A DNA stretch of 64,000 nucleotides from Adhaeribacter terrigena (GTDB taxonomy: Bacteria; Bacteroidota; Bacteroidia; Cytophagales; Hymenobacteraceae): the NCBI RefSeq assembly GCF_016623615.1, contig NZ_JAEHFX010000004.1, forward strand, positions 124,001-188,000, in the 5' to 3' direction. Positions within the stretch are counted from its first letter, which is position 1. Each line of letters starts with the position of its first letter. The notes under the pieces were generated by a model. It did no database searches and was not told where the DNA came from. It saw only the letters and a program-made list of their open reading frames with translations. Below, piece after piece: positions 56,532 to 64,000 of this stretch. The position numbers were made by a program, and so were the translations under genes.

Positions 56532-57020
56532 AACTCAGAGCAAAGGCAATTTCCGGTAGCCTGGCTGAAAACCAGCTAAAAAGTGTCCGGTTTTGGAATA
56601 GCTTGGGGTAGTTTTAGTCCGAAGGCTAGGGAGAAGAAATGTGTCTTGCTTTGTTATTTATGCTGAAATGCTTAAAAAGTTTACTGGATTTTTTCAGGAA
56701 ATTTTTTAAGCATGCAGGCTATGGTTTCCGGCGGTAAAAGTTATAGTGTAATAATTTGTTTAAAAAGTACCGGATTTTAGAACTGCAATTTTACTTTTCT
56801 ATAACGATTGGTTATTAGGGTTTTGTTGTGAAATAATGCTAAAAAATCGTTAAAATATTCGATTTTATTTGATCTTAAAAATTAAATTATTCCAATTTTT
56901 TTCTGGATAAGAGGACTCTTTATTAAAAAAATAGTTAAAAAATATATTCGTTAAATATTAATAAAATAAGATAAGTGTAGTTTGTTCTTGAATACATTCA
57001 ATATAATGCAATCTTTTGTT

Positions 57021-57028
57021 TAGTTTTG
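57021..57028 (+). promoter_or_regulatory. -7 box of the second T9SS paralogue
   Basis: TAGTTTTG, identical to the box of the first paralogue and at nearly the same distance from the ATG. Confidence 0.4.
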
Positions 57029-57081
57029 CGATGTAAATAGTTCGATTTAAAAACGAAGTATTCTAATTCAAAATTAAACCC

Positions 57082-59286
57082 ATGATCGCTAAGTATCTAC
57101 TTCTTAATTCTGGTAAAACCCTGCTCACCGCCTTGCTGTGTTTGGGAGGTCTGAATGCTAACGCGCAGGCGCTTTTATCGGGGCCTTATTCCCAGAATTT
57201 CGATGGCTTGCCCCAAACCGGAAACTTTACCAATAACACCACCATTCCGGGGGTGTATGTAGCACATAACGGCACAAGTGCTAGCGGTGTTACTGCTATT
57301 GCAGGTGGTGATGGTTCCGTTGTAACTACTGGTTTAAGAAGCTTTGGAAACTCTGCTGATTTAGCTTTGGGTGGTGTAAGAGGTGCCGGCACAGCTGTTG
57401 GCGATCTGTATTATGGAATGCGTGTTAAAAATACTACAGGAGATCCTATTAAGTCTTTAATCATTCAGTATACAATTGAACAGTGGAGAAGACCAGGTGG
57501 TAATCCTAGCGCTACTATAAATTTCCACTATAAAAAGAACGTTACTGACTTAGGTGGCACCGGATGGACCGCACTTACTACAGGAAATACAAGTCTGAAT
57601 CCAGGAGGAGGAGGAGGAGGAGCAACCGATGGAAGTGCCATTAGAACAGTTCATACTTTCGTGTTGAATATTACTCTTGCAGCTAACGAAGAGGTAATGT
57701 TACGCTGGCAAGATGCAAATACAAGCGGATTTTATATAGGTTTAGATGATGTAAGTATTACACCTAGTGTAGATCAAGCAGCACCTATTTACTACAGTAA
57801 ATCGAATGCAACTGACTTAACTCTGCCAGCTAGCTGGGGCCCAGGTGCAGATGGTAGCGGTACAGCGCCTGCTAATTTCAATTCAGGTATGTTTGTTGTG
57901 GCCAATAAAACTACTGCAAGCATTAATTCCAATTGGGGGTTAGCAGCCGGTACAAAGGTTTTGATTTCCGAAGGTACTTTTACCATTCCGGCCGGGTTTT
58001 CAATAAACAATGCTATCATTGACGTGGCAGACAATGCTACGCTAAAAATTGCGGGTTCCATACCTTTGCTGGGCACGCTGGGAAGAAACAGTACCGTAGA
58101 CTACAATGGTAGCGGTCCGCAGGATGTTAAAAATGTAACCTACGGTAACCTGACTATCTCGGGCTCCGGCACCAAGATGTTAAACGGGAAAACTACCGTA
58201 AATGGCACGCTCAGCTTTTTGAACAGCGACCTGCTGGCCACCGAAACTGATACGCTTTTCTTAGGGCCGAATGCTACCGTTAACGAAACTTCTTCCCACT
58301 ATTTTAAAGGAAAAATGTTAAAATCGGCTACCATTAACGGAACTGGTACTACCTCTTTCGGTAATATGGGCGTAACGTTCACCAATACCGGCGGCGGAAA
58401 CTGGGGCGTGGTAAAAGTAACCCGTACTACCGATGCAGCTATCATTAACCCGAAAGACGCTACCAAAGAAAGCATTAAACGTTCGTGGCATATTTCGCCG
58501 CAAACGCAGGCCGGCACTCCGGTAAACATGACCTTTAAATGGCTGGCTACTGAAGACAATGGCCAAAATTTCCCGGCCACTATTAATGCCCTGGCCCAAG
58601 CCTGGAAAAGCACCGACAATGGCTTAACCTGGAAACCGGTAGGCAATGTATTTACTTTCGATGCTAGCGGCACGGAACGGACCGTAAGTTTAACTACCAG
58701 CTCTTTCTCGATCTGGACGTTCTCCGGGCCGGGCAATCCGTTGCCGGTTAGCTGGTTATATTTCAAAGGCAAAGCGGCCAATAACGGCAATAATCTGAAT
58801 TGGGCTACTGCTTCGGAGAAAAATACGGCTGCATTTATTGTGGAGCGCTCTTTAAACGGTAAAACGTTCGAAGCAATTGGTACCGTTAATGCCGCCGGCA
58901 ACAGCAGCCAGGTTTTAACCTACCAGTTCACCGATAAAAAACCTGTTGCAACCGGCACCGCCTATTACCGCCTGAAACAAACCGATACCGACGGCGCCTT
59001 TGAATATTCTTCGATCATTGCCATTGCGCAGCAGCAACAGCCAACGCAATTTGCCAATGCCTATCCTAACCCGTTTGAGCAGACCTTAAACCTGGAACTG
59101 GACTCAAACCATGGTTTACAAAAAGTAGTGCTGTTGGGCCTGGATGGCAAAGAAATTTACAGCAAAGCGCTTACTTCCGCTTCGGAAGTTGCGCTGCACG
59201 ATCTGCCAAACCTGAAAGCGGGGGTTTACCTCCTGCAATTGGTAAGCGAAAGCGGAATTAGTACTTTAAAGGTAGTACGTCAGTAA
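57082..59286 (+). CDS. T9SS-exported secreted protein (paralogue 2)
   Basis: A 734-residue secreted protein, signal to about residue 29 (NANAQ). The N-terminal domain YSQNFDGLPQTGNFTNNTTIPGVYVAHNG is homologous to the first paralogue, followed by VMLRWQDANTSGFYIGLDDVSITP, also shared. A Gly-rich loop (GGGGGG near 176) interrupts it. The C-terminus holds PLPVSWLYFKGKA, an FN3-like FIVERSLNGKTFEAIG repeat and the sorting tail FANAYPNPFEQTLNLEL through KAGVYLLQLVSESGISTLKVVRQ. Codons between about 57250 and 57800 are visibly richer in A/T endings than the rest, hinting at a patchwork origin. Confidence 0.9.
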   Translation: MIAKYLLLNSGKTLLTALLCLGGLNANAQALLSGPYSQNFDGLPQTGNFTNNTTIPGVYVAHNGTSASGVTAIAGGDGSVVTTGLRSFGNSADLALGGVRGAGTAVGDLYYGMRVKNTTGDPIKSLIIQYTIEQWRRPGGNPSATINFHYKKNVTDLGGTGWTALTTGNTSLNPGGGGGGATDGSAIRTVHTFVLNITLAANEEVMLRWQDANTSGFYIGLDDVSITPSVDQAAPIYYSKSNATDLTLPASWGPGADGSGTAPANFNSGMFVVANKTTASINSNWGLAAGTKVLISEGTFTIPAGFSINNAIIDVADNATLKIAGSIPLLGTLGRNSTVDYNGSGPQDVKNVTYGNLTISGSGTKMLNGKTTVNGTLSFLNSDLLATETDTLFLGPNATVNETSSHYFKGKMLKSATINGTGTTSFGNMGVTFTNTGGGNWGVVKVTRTTDAAIINPKDATKESIKRSWHISPQTQAGTPVNMTFKWLATEDNGQNFPATINALAQAWKSTDNGLTWKPVGNVFTFDASGTERTVSLTTSSFSIWTFSGPGNPLPVSWLYFKGKAANNGNNLNWATASEKNTAAFIVERSLNGKTFEAIGTVNAAGNSSQVLTYQFTDKKPVATGTAYYRLKQTDTDGAFEYSSIIAIAQQQQPTQFANAYPNPFEQTLNLELDSNHGLQKVVLLGLDGKEIYSKALTSASEVALHDLPNLKAGVYLLQLVSESGISTLKVVRQ

Positions 59287-59315
59287 AAAACGCTATACTT
59301 TCCAATAAAAAAAGT
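59286..59315 (+). repeat. AACGSTA element, copy 37, between stop and terminator
   Basis: AAAAACGCTATACTTTC, CAATAA, AAAAAAGT, overlapping the TAA stop (59284-59286). Confidence 0.85.
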
Positions 59316-59343
59316 CTGCCTTGTAAAAGGCAGACTTTTTTTA
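59306..59343. terminator. Bidirectional terminator after the second T9SS paralogue
   Basis: AAAGTCTGCC pairs with GGCAGACTTT around TTGTAAAA, flanked by A and T runs. Serves the small lipoprotein gene on the minus strand as well. Confidence 0.9.
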
Positions 59344-59369
59344 TTGCATTTCATTGGTTACAGCAAGGT

Positions 59370-59555
59370 TTATGGCCTCGGGCCGCGGCCACGGATCATG
59401 CGCAGCAGCCACATAATGATCAGGATCACGATCACGATCAGCACCACGGCCGTCCACATACCGGCCTTGAAAATATCGCCGATCACTTCGCAACTCGAAA
59501 GGGTAAACGTAAGCAGCACCAACAGTGCCACAAAATAAGCTCTCAGATCTTTCAT
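59370..59555 (-). CDS. Small membrane lipoprotein, 61 residues
   Basis: MKDLRAYFVALLVLLTFTLS leads to lipobox LSSC (Cys at 22), then EVIGDIFKAG and a strongly hydrophobic helix (WTAVVLIVIVILIIMWLL) and a basic RMIRGRGPRP tail. Such small lipoproteins recur in Bacteroidota without known role. The codon use and clean signal support it as a real gene; convergent to the T9SS gene and sharing its terminator. Confidence 0.75.
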   Translation of the reverse strand: MKDLRAYFVALLVLLTFTLSSCEVIGDIFKAGMWTAVVLIVIVILIIMWLLRMIRGRGPRP

Positions 59556-59713
59556 AGTTTTATTAGGTTGGTTAAAAATAATTCCGCCGGCAATATTGCC
59601 TTCCGGATATATATAACACGTTTACTGTTTCGGCGACAAAAAGGTTGAAAAACGGGCCGATTAGCTTTCAGGATTTTTAGCGTTAAAAATCAATTTCCCG
59701 CCTGGTACTTTAA

Positions 59714-59742
59714 AAAACGCTATGGTTTGGAAGTGAAAAAGT
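59714..59742 (+). repeat. AACGSTA element, copy 38
   Basis: AAAAACGCTATGGTTTG, GAAGT, GAAAAAGT. Confidence 0.8.
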
Positions 59743-59881
59743 AAAAAGATTAATGCTTTGATTCCCAAAGGGTAAGTTTTTCGGATCAATTTCAGTTCAG
59801 GCAGCAGGAATTAGGAAATACTGGCTATTTGAGCGCCTGAATAAAACCGCTGAACGTAAAGGCAAGGCAGCAGCAAAGGGC

Positions 59882-59910
59882 AGTTTTTATGGTTAAAACC
59901 ATAGCCTTTT
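59882..59910 (-). repeat. AACGSTA element, copy 39
   Basis: Plus strand AGTTTTTATGGTT then AAAACCATAGCCTTTT. The core reads TAGCC where the consensus has TASCG. Confidence 0.65.
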
Positions 59911-59935
59911 CCCTGGAAAGTGATGCTGATAAAAT

Positions 59936-59968
59936 GAAAAAGAGCCGGCTTAAAAAACCGGCTCTTTT
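59936..59968 (-). terminator. Terminator of the PNGase F-like T9SS gene
   Basis: AAAAGAGCCGG pairs with CCGGCTCTTTT around CTTAAAAAA, T run on the minus strand. 73 nt past the stop. Confidence 0.85.
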
Positions 59969-60041
59969 ATAGCTTACAGCTGCTAAAACAGTTTAAAACT
60001 GTTCTCAACCCCTTTTCGTTTTAACAGCTGCATGGTGTATT

Positions 60042-61952
60042 TTATCTACCTATCACTATCTGTTTTTGCACGAATTTATCACCCAGCTGGCACTTTAAAA
60101 TGTAAATACCAGCCGGCAAATGCTGCACCGGAATCTGCATATGGGAACCCTGCGCCTGGGCCCGGTAAACCTGCTGGCCCAGGGTGTTGAGTAATTCCAG
60201 CGTGGCGCCCTGCGGTTTATTGTTTTCTTTTATAGTTACATTCAGAGTGGTTTGGGCCGGGTTCGGGAATACTGCCAGGTTAAAGGCGGCTTTTTCTTCT
60301 TTCGTTCCCAGGGCTGTCTGAACGCGGAAAGCCTCGGTAAAGCCGCAACCAAAATCGCCGTTAAAGTATCCTTTCAGCGGGAAATTGCCGCTGCTGGTTT
60401 GAGATGCCACGCTAAGCGAACCGGTGCCCTCGCTTTGCGCCGCCCACCACGAAAGTCCGTTGCAGCCCGTATCGGTTACTTCCAGGCGGTAGCAGCCGGC
60501 CGGCAGTTGAATAGAATCGCTGTAAGTAGTGCGGCTGGCCGTAGTGAGGCGCGATTTTACCACGTTGCCTGCTGCATCGTAAATGCGCCATTTGGTTTGG
60601 GAGCCAACGTTGTTTGTGGAAAGTCTTACCACCAGATCGTTCGGCCAGACTGCCATGGGCATAAATTCGGTTTGCATTTCGTTGTTGAGCAGGTTCAGAT
60701 CCGCAGAGCCGTTTACTTTGGTAAGGCGCGTAATAAATTTTGCCTTGTTGTTGCCCATGGTTACGAACTCGGAATTGCCGGGCAGTAAAATTTCTTCGGT
60801 TGTTTCCGGCTGCATGCTTAGCGTGAGCGGCAGGGTGTGCAAGGTGCCGCCTGCCAGCCCATAAGTTATTTCCAGGGAAGTTATAACGGTGTTGCCCGTA
60901 TTTTTTACCAGTATTTTAGCTTCTTCGCAGGCAGGGTTGGAGCGGAAATAAGCTTCGTGGTTGTTGGGGGAAATAATGGCTTCCAGGGCGGCATCGGTGG
61001 TGTAGTTATAAGCGCCGTAATAAATGATCTGCCCTTCCACAATGTAGGAGGCCTGCGAATTGGCTACGTTATAAGCCTGGAAATCTACGTCTACGTTATA
61101 ATTATTGCCGGGCGTAAGGCCGACTAACGGGTGAAAGTTCGATTGCACCACGTCGCCGGGGCACCAGTTGGCGCGGTCGTATACCCAGGTGCCGGTTTGC
61201 GGATACAGGTTATTGAAGCCGCAGTTATCGCGCCAGATGTTTTTCTGCGCGATCATGGCCCCGTTCAGGTTTACGCGGTAATACTTGCTGCAGAATTCCG
61301 AACAATAATCGCCTGGGTTGGAGCCGTGGCCCGTAACGTTAAATTTCAGGACGGCGGTTTGCGCGTTTGCCGGCATTGATTTGGTACGGGCATTCATCTG
61401 CGTTTCGATGGAAACCGGGTTGCCGTAGCCAAAACCACCATTCCAGAGCCGGTCTATTTTTATTACGTTGCGGGGCGGGGTGCCTTCAATAAAGGTGAAT
61501 TTAACGTTAGCCGTAAAGCCGCCCGAGTAACCGCTGTAATGGATCCGGATGCTGGTATTGCCTTTCAGGTATTGGGCGTAATCGGTTACATCGAAATTAT
61601 AACGGTGCTGCCAGTTCCAGGGGAATCGCTGCACGTTGGCATAAGGGGTAATTAAACGGCCGATCTCGAAGGTGTCAGTTGGCGTTATCAGGAAGATTTG
61701 GGCGGTATAATCCCAGTCGCCGCAGTATTGCGGGTTGCCCGGACACTGGTATTTGCCCAGGGTAAAAGTCATGGTAATATCGCGGTAAGTAGTGCTGGTA
61801 GTAGGGAAAACGGCCGGGGCATCGTAATTCCCGAAATTGGCCAGCTGGGTTAGCGTATGTCCCGATTGCACCACCGAGGTATCGCCGGGGGCCGCTTTCA
61901 CGCTGCCAAGCAGTAAAAAGAAAAAGAAAAGAAATAGGTAACTGTGTTTCAT
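60042..61952 (-). CDS. T9SS-exported peptide-N-glycosidase F-related protein
   Basis: About 636 residues from the ATG at 61952 (MKHSYLFLFFFFLLLGSVKA signal); the frame opens further upstream without a signal-like start. The N-terminal half follows the PNGase F-like plan: YRDITMTFTLGKYQCPGNPQYCGDWDYTAQIFLIT (about 50-84) with the CxxxxxYCGDWDY pattern, then TPYANVQRFPWNWQHRYNFDVTDYAQYL. Two jelly-roll domains are expected. Catalytic Asp/Glu residues cannot be confirmed here. A CARDB-like domain and PA14-like YDAAG region follow, and the sorting tail is LAVFPNPAQTTLNVTI through GIYILKCQLGDKFVQKQIVIGR. May act on surface or environmental glycans (inference). Confidence 0.85.
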   Translation of the reverse strand: MKHSYLFLFFFFLLLGSVKAAPGDTSVVQSGHTLTQLANFGNYDAPAVFPTTSTTYRDITMTFTLGKYQCPGNPQYCGDWDYTAQIFLITPTDTFEIGRLITPYANVQRFPWNWQHRYNFDVTDYAQYLKGNTSIRIHYSGYSGGFTANVKFTFIEGTPPRNVIKIDRLWNGGFGYGNPVSIETQMNARTKSMPANAQTAVLKFNVTGHGSNPGDYCSEFCSKYYRVNLNGAMIAQKNIWRDNCGFNNLYPQTGTWVYDRANWCPGDVVQSNFHPLVGLTPGNNYNVDVDFQAYNVANSQASYIVEGQIIYYGAYNYTTDAALEAIISPNNHEAYFRSNPACEEAKILVKNTGNTVITSLEITYGLAGGTLHTLPLTLSMQPETTEEILLPGNSEFVTMGNNKAKFITRLTKVNGSADLNLLNNEMQTEFMPMAVWPNDLVVRLSTNNVGSQTKWRIYDAAGNVVKSRLTTASRTTYSDSIQLPAGCYRLEVTDTGCNGLSWWAAQSEGTGSLSVASQTSSGNFPLKGYFNGDFGCGFTEAFRVQTALGTKEEKAAFNLAVFPNPAQTTLNVTIKENNKPQGATLELLNTLGQQVYRAQAQGSHMQIPVQHLPAGIYILKCQLGDKFVQKQIVIGR

Positions 61953-62062
61953 GCTGAAATGGAATTGAAGGTTTTTTTTAGAGCTGGCAGAAAGTTTTTG
62001 CTTCATAACTGAAACTACTTTTTATTAAGGCCTGCTACTGTAAATGCAATTTTCAGAAACCC

Positions 62063-62092
62063 CGACTTTTAAGCGGTAAAAGCATAGCGTTT
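62063..62092 (-). repeat. AACGSTA element, copy 40
   Basis: Plus strand GACTTTTAAGCGGT then AAAAGCATAGCGTTT. Followed at once by copy 41. Confidence 0.75.
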
Positions 62093-62095
62093 GTG

Positions 62096-62115
62096 CAGTG
62101 AAAGCATAGCGTTTT
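62096..62115 (-). repeat. AACGSTA element, copy 41 (half unit)
   Basis: CAGTGAAAGCATAGCGTTTT: the left half only, in tandem with copy 40 at 9 nt distance from its end. Suggests the half unit can duplicate. Confidence 0.65.
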
Positions 62116-62137
62116 GCTTTGGTGTTTTCAATTTTAT

Positions 62138-62172
62138 AAAAAGTCCCATCGTTTTTTGCAACGGGACTTTTT
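62138..62172 (-). terminator. Terminator of the Ig-repeat T9SS gene
   Basis: AAAAAGTCCC (62138-62147) pairs with GGGACTTTTT (62163-62172), with an extra GTT/AAC pair, then T-rich sequence on the minus strand. Confidence 0.88.
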
Positions 62173-62194
62173 GAAGTTAAAAGGATAGCGTTTT
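62165..62194 (-). repeat. AACGSTA element, copy 42, between stop and terminator
   Basis: Minus strand GAAAACGCTATCCTTTT, AACTTC, AAAAAGTC, 3 nt after the stop codon and overlapping the hairpin base. Confidence 0.85.
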
Positions 62195-62197
62195 CGC

Positions 62198-64000
62198 TTA
62201 TTGGATGACGAGTTTACGGGTTGCGGTTTTGCCTTCGCTTAGCAGTTGCAGCAGGTAAACACCTTTGGCGGTTCCTTGCAGGTTCAGTTGGTTTGCGCCG
62301 CCTGTTGCTACCTGCTTGCGGATCACTTTGCCGGCCAGGTCGGTTACCACGAGTTCGTAAACCTGGTTTTCCGGGAAGGCAAGGTTGAACAAGCCGGCCG
62401 AAGGGTTTGGATAAACGCTCAGCTCCAGGCGGGTTTCCGCTTCGTTGATGCCCGTATTCAGAATGGAAACAGGATTGGAAACCGCTGAAGCGCAGCCGTT
62501 GGCAGTAACAATTACCGTATAGTTTCCATTGGCCGTAGCAGTGTAAGTGGCAGCAGTAGCACCCGTGATCAGGTTGCTGTCTTTATACCACTGGTTGCCG
62601 GTAGCGCTGCTGGAAGTTAAAGTAAAGCCCGCGCGGGTTACAGTAGGCGTAGCGGGCAGGGCGGTAACCGTTACCGCCGTTGCCGTAGAAGTCGAGGAGC
62701 AGCCGCCCGCAGTGGCCGTAGCGGTGTAGTTCCCGCTGGTGCTGGCCGAATAAGTAGCCGAAGTCGCGCCGGTAATGGCCACCCCATCTTTAAACCAGGT
62801 AAAAGTAGCACCGGTGGTAGCAGAAGCAGCCGTTAAGGTTACCGAGCCGCCATCGCAGAAAGTAGTGGCGCCGCCGGCTGTAAGGGTTGGCACCGCCGGG
62901 GCCGGATTTACCGTTACTGCCGTTGCCGCAGAAGCCGCACTTGGGCAACCGTTCGCCGTTGCCACTGCAGTATAATTACCGGCAGTAGTAGCCGAATACG
63001 TAGCTCCCGTGGCCCCAGTAATGGCTACCCCATCTTTAAACCAGGAATACGTAGCACCGGTAGTGGAAGAAGCGGCTGTTAAAACGACCGAACCACCGGC
63101 ACAAACGGTGGTTGCGCCACCAGCGGTGATAGCAGGCGCAGTTGCAATTGGATTAGCGGTTACCACAGTTGCTACAGAAGTGGCCGAGCAGCCGCCGGCT
63201 GTAGCCGTTACCGTATAGCTTCCGGATGCATTTGCTGAATAGGTAGCCGAAGTCGCGCCGGTTATGGCTGTACCGTTATTGAACCACTGGAAAGTAGCCC
63301 CGGTAGTGGTGCTGGCTGCTGTTAACGTAACCGAACCGCCCGCGCAGAAAGCAACAGGTCCGCCAGCGGTAATGGTAGGAATAGCCGGGGCGGCGTTCAC
63401 CGTTACCGTAGTGGCCGCAGAAGCAGCGCTTGGGCAATTATTAGCTGTTGCCACTGCCGTGTAAGCACCACTGGTTGTGGCCGAATACGTAGCCGAAGTA
63501 GCGCCGGTAATGGCTACGCCATCTTTAAACCAGGTATAGGTAGCACCGGTGGTCGTGGAAGCAGCCGTTAACGTAACCGAACCGCCCGCGCAGAAAGTGG
63601 TTGCCCCGCCGGCCGTGATCGTTGGCACCGCTGCGGCAGTAGAAGAAACCACTACTTTGGTAAAGGCATTGTTGGCAGCAACCGCATCGGCCGTAAGGTT
63701 GGTACTGGCTACAAGGCTGTAGGAACCCGGCGTGCTCAAGTTGGCAGTTGCAGTGAAGGAATACGTTACGCTGGCGCCAGGAGCAATCGGACCAGAAACA
63801 ACTGCCGTTACCGGCGTGCCCCCATTGATAGCATACGAAACGGGAATGTTGCTTAAGGCCGCCGTTCCGAAATTATTGACGGTAATGGTGATCACTTCCT
63901 GGTTGCTAAGATTGCAACCCGAGTTCGGAGCCGTAATGGCCCTGACGCCGGAGTCGTTGGAAGCTGGCGTAAACGCTCCTATTTCATAAGCCCCCGGATC
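62198..64000 (-). CDS. T9SS-exported adhesin-like protein with tandem Ig-like repeats (5' end outside window)
   Basis: At least 600 residues; the frame stays open to base 64000 (reading DPGAYEIGAFTPASNDSGVR at the edge), so the real start lies beyond the window. A GTG at 63895 is internal. N-terminal CARDB-like domain, then four tandem 81-82-residue Ig-like repeats (about 62650-63625) each with two Cys (FCAGGSV and CPSAA or CSATS) and WFKDGVAITGATSATYSA, then a fifth partial one, then the sorting tail LELSVYPNPSAGLFNLAF to KLVIQ. Repeats 1 and 3 resemble each other more than 2 and 4, indicating duplication of a two-repeat unit. Probably a surface adhesin (inference). Confidence 0.92.
   Translation of the reverse strand, partial: DPGAYEIGAFTPASNDSGVRAITAPNSGCNLSNQEVITITVNNFGTAALSNIPVSYAINGGTPVTAVVSGPIAPGASVTYSFTATANLSTPGSYSLVASTNLTADAVAANNAFTKVVVSSTAAAVPTITAGGATTFCAGGSVTLTAASTTTGATYTWFKDGVAITGATSATYSATTSGAYTAVATANNCPSAASAATTVTVNAAPAIPTITAGGPVAFCAGGSVTLTAASTTTGATFQWFNNGTAITGATSATYSANASGSYTVTATAGGCSATSVATVVTANPIATAPAITAGGATTVCAGGSVVLTAASSTTGATYSWFKDGVAITGATGATYSATTAGNYTAVATANGCPSAASAATAVTVNPAPAVPTLTAGGATTFCDGGSVTLTAASATTGATFTWFKDGVAITGATSATYSASTSGNYTATATAGGCSSTSTATAVTVTALPATPTVTRAGFTLTSSSATGNQWYKDSNLITGATAATYTATANGNYTVIVTANGCASAVSNPVSILNTGINEAETRLELSVYPNPSAGLFNLAFPENQVYELVVTDLAGKVIRKQVATGGANQLNLQGTAKGVYLLQLLSEGKTATRKLVIQ
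62650..63625 (-). repeat. Tandem array of about 240 bp Ig-like coding repeats
   Basis: Four near-identical coding units of about 245 bp, with a higher-order A-B-A-B pattern (PSAASAAT units alternating with SATS/SSTS units). Prone to copy number change and assembly error. Confidence 0.85.

Larger units (their letters stand above)
56434..57081. other. AT-rich gap between two T9SS paralogues, with AACGSTA elements
   Basis: 648 bp, no gene. Elements at 56436 and 56502, and a degenerate one at about 56716 (GGCTATGGTTTCCGGCGG). From about 56750 the sequence is strongly AT-rich up to a TAGTTTTG box (57021-57028), resembling the upstream region of the first paralogue. Confidence 0.65.
59556..60041. 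other. Intergenic gap with two AACGSTA elements and a terminator
   Basis: 486 bp, no gene. It contains elements at 59714 and 59882, the hairpin of the minus-strand T9SS gene (59936-59968), and a palindrome AACAGTTTAAAACTGTT (about 59987-60003). Confidence 0.65.

Noticed and set aside
116-62194. CRISPR array interpretation of the recurrent 30 bp element
   Set aside because: Copies are not regularly spaced, occur in both orientations, sit between unrelated genes and have no cas genes nearby.
62547-63464. Plus-strand open frames with repeated Val/Ala/Pro translation
   Set aside because: They are antisense shadows of the Ig-repeat coding array.

Overview
The window looks like about 64 kb of chromosome from a Bacteroidota bacterium, most likely Cytophagales and plausibly Hymenobacteraceae (family level is inference). 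The evidence is five secreted proteins with C-terminal type IX secretion (T9SS) sorting tails, a TonB receptor with an STN domain followed by a DUF4249 lipoprotein, the bacillithiol enzyme BshC, the Bacteroidota-specific DUF4295 mini-gene beside L28/L33, and TAnnTTTG-type -7 promoter boxes with few Shine-Dalgarno sites. Almost everything is core-genome coding. No rRNA, tRNA, CRISPR array, transposase or phage module was seen.

Layout. 0.1-7.5 kb: def-ruvX, a C-terminal processing protease, homogentisate dioxygenase, two tandem paralogous lipoproteins, a membrane DnaJ-like protein. 7.5-18.2 kb: hemB, an alpha/beta hydrolase, an operon of two paralogous membrane proteins plus an HTH regulator, a methyltransferase, a flavodoxin-like protein, two AT-rich genes flanked by attC-like sites (integron-cassette-like), and ornithine aminotransferase. 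18.5-20.7 kb: L28-L33-DUF4295-ftsY. 21-27 kb: a TonB receptor/DUF4249/macroglobulin-like triad. 27-38 kb: rimO, bshC, a 5-formyl-THF cyclo-ligase, a T9SS protein, mnmD, a thioesterase, rlmN and a YihY-type membrane protein. 38-46 kb: DUF4403, a thioredoxin-like protein, a beta-barrel, and the threonine-to-glycine pathway (tdh-like and kbl) flanking a repeat-rich protein. 46-53.7 kb: a peroxiredoxin, folP-cdaA, DUF1599, a BT_3928-type protein, an ABC permease, aroK and a fatty acid hydroxylase. 54-64 kb: four large T9SS-exported proteins, the last one running off the window end.

The most striking signal is not a gene. A degenerate non-coding element of about 28-30 bp occurs roughly 45 times. 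Its left half resembles AAAACGCTATGCTTTC, its right half GAAAAACT, with a short GGC-rich linker between. At about fifteen genes it overlaps or lies within a few bases of the stop codon, and it is often followed directly by, or built into, the intrinsic terminator. Several copies lie inside reading frames and supply codons. I know of no name for it. A second non-coding family, three copies of about 200-300 bp at 3.4, 8.2 and 17.4 kb, carries nested hairpins whose stems change sequence between copies but keep pairing. These two families and the attC-flanked cassettes are the main candidates for undescribed biology here.
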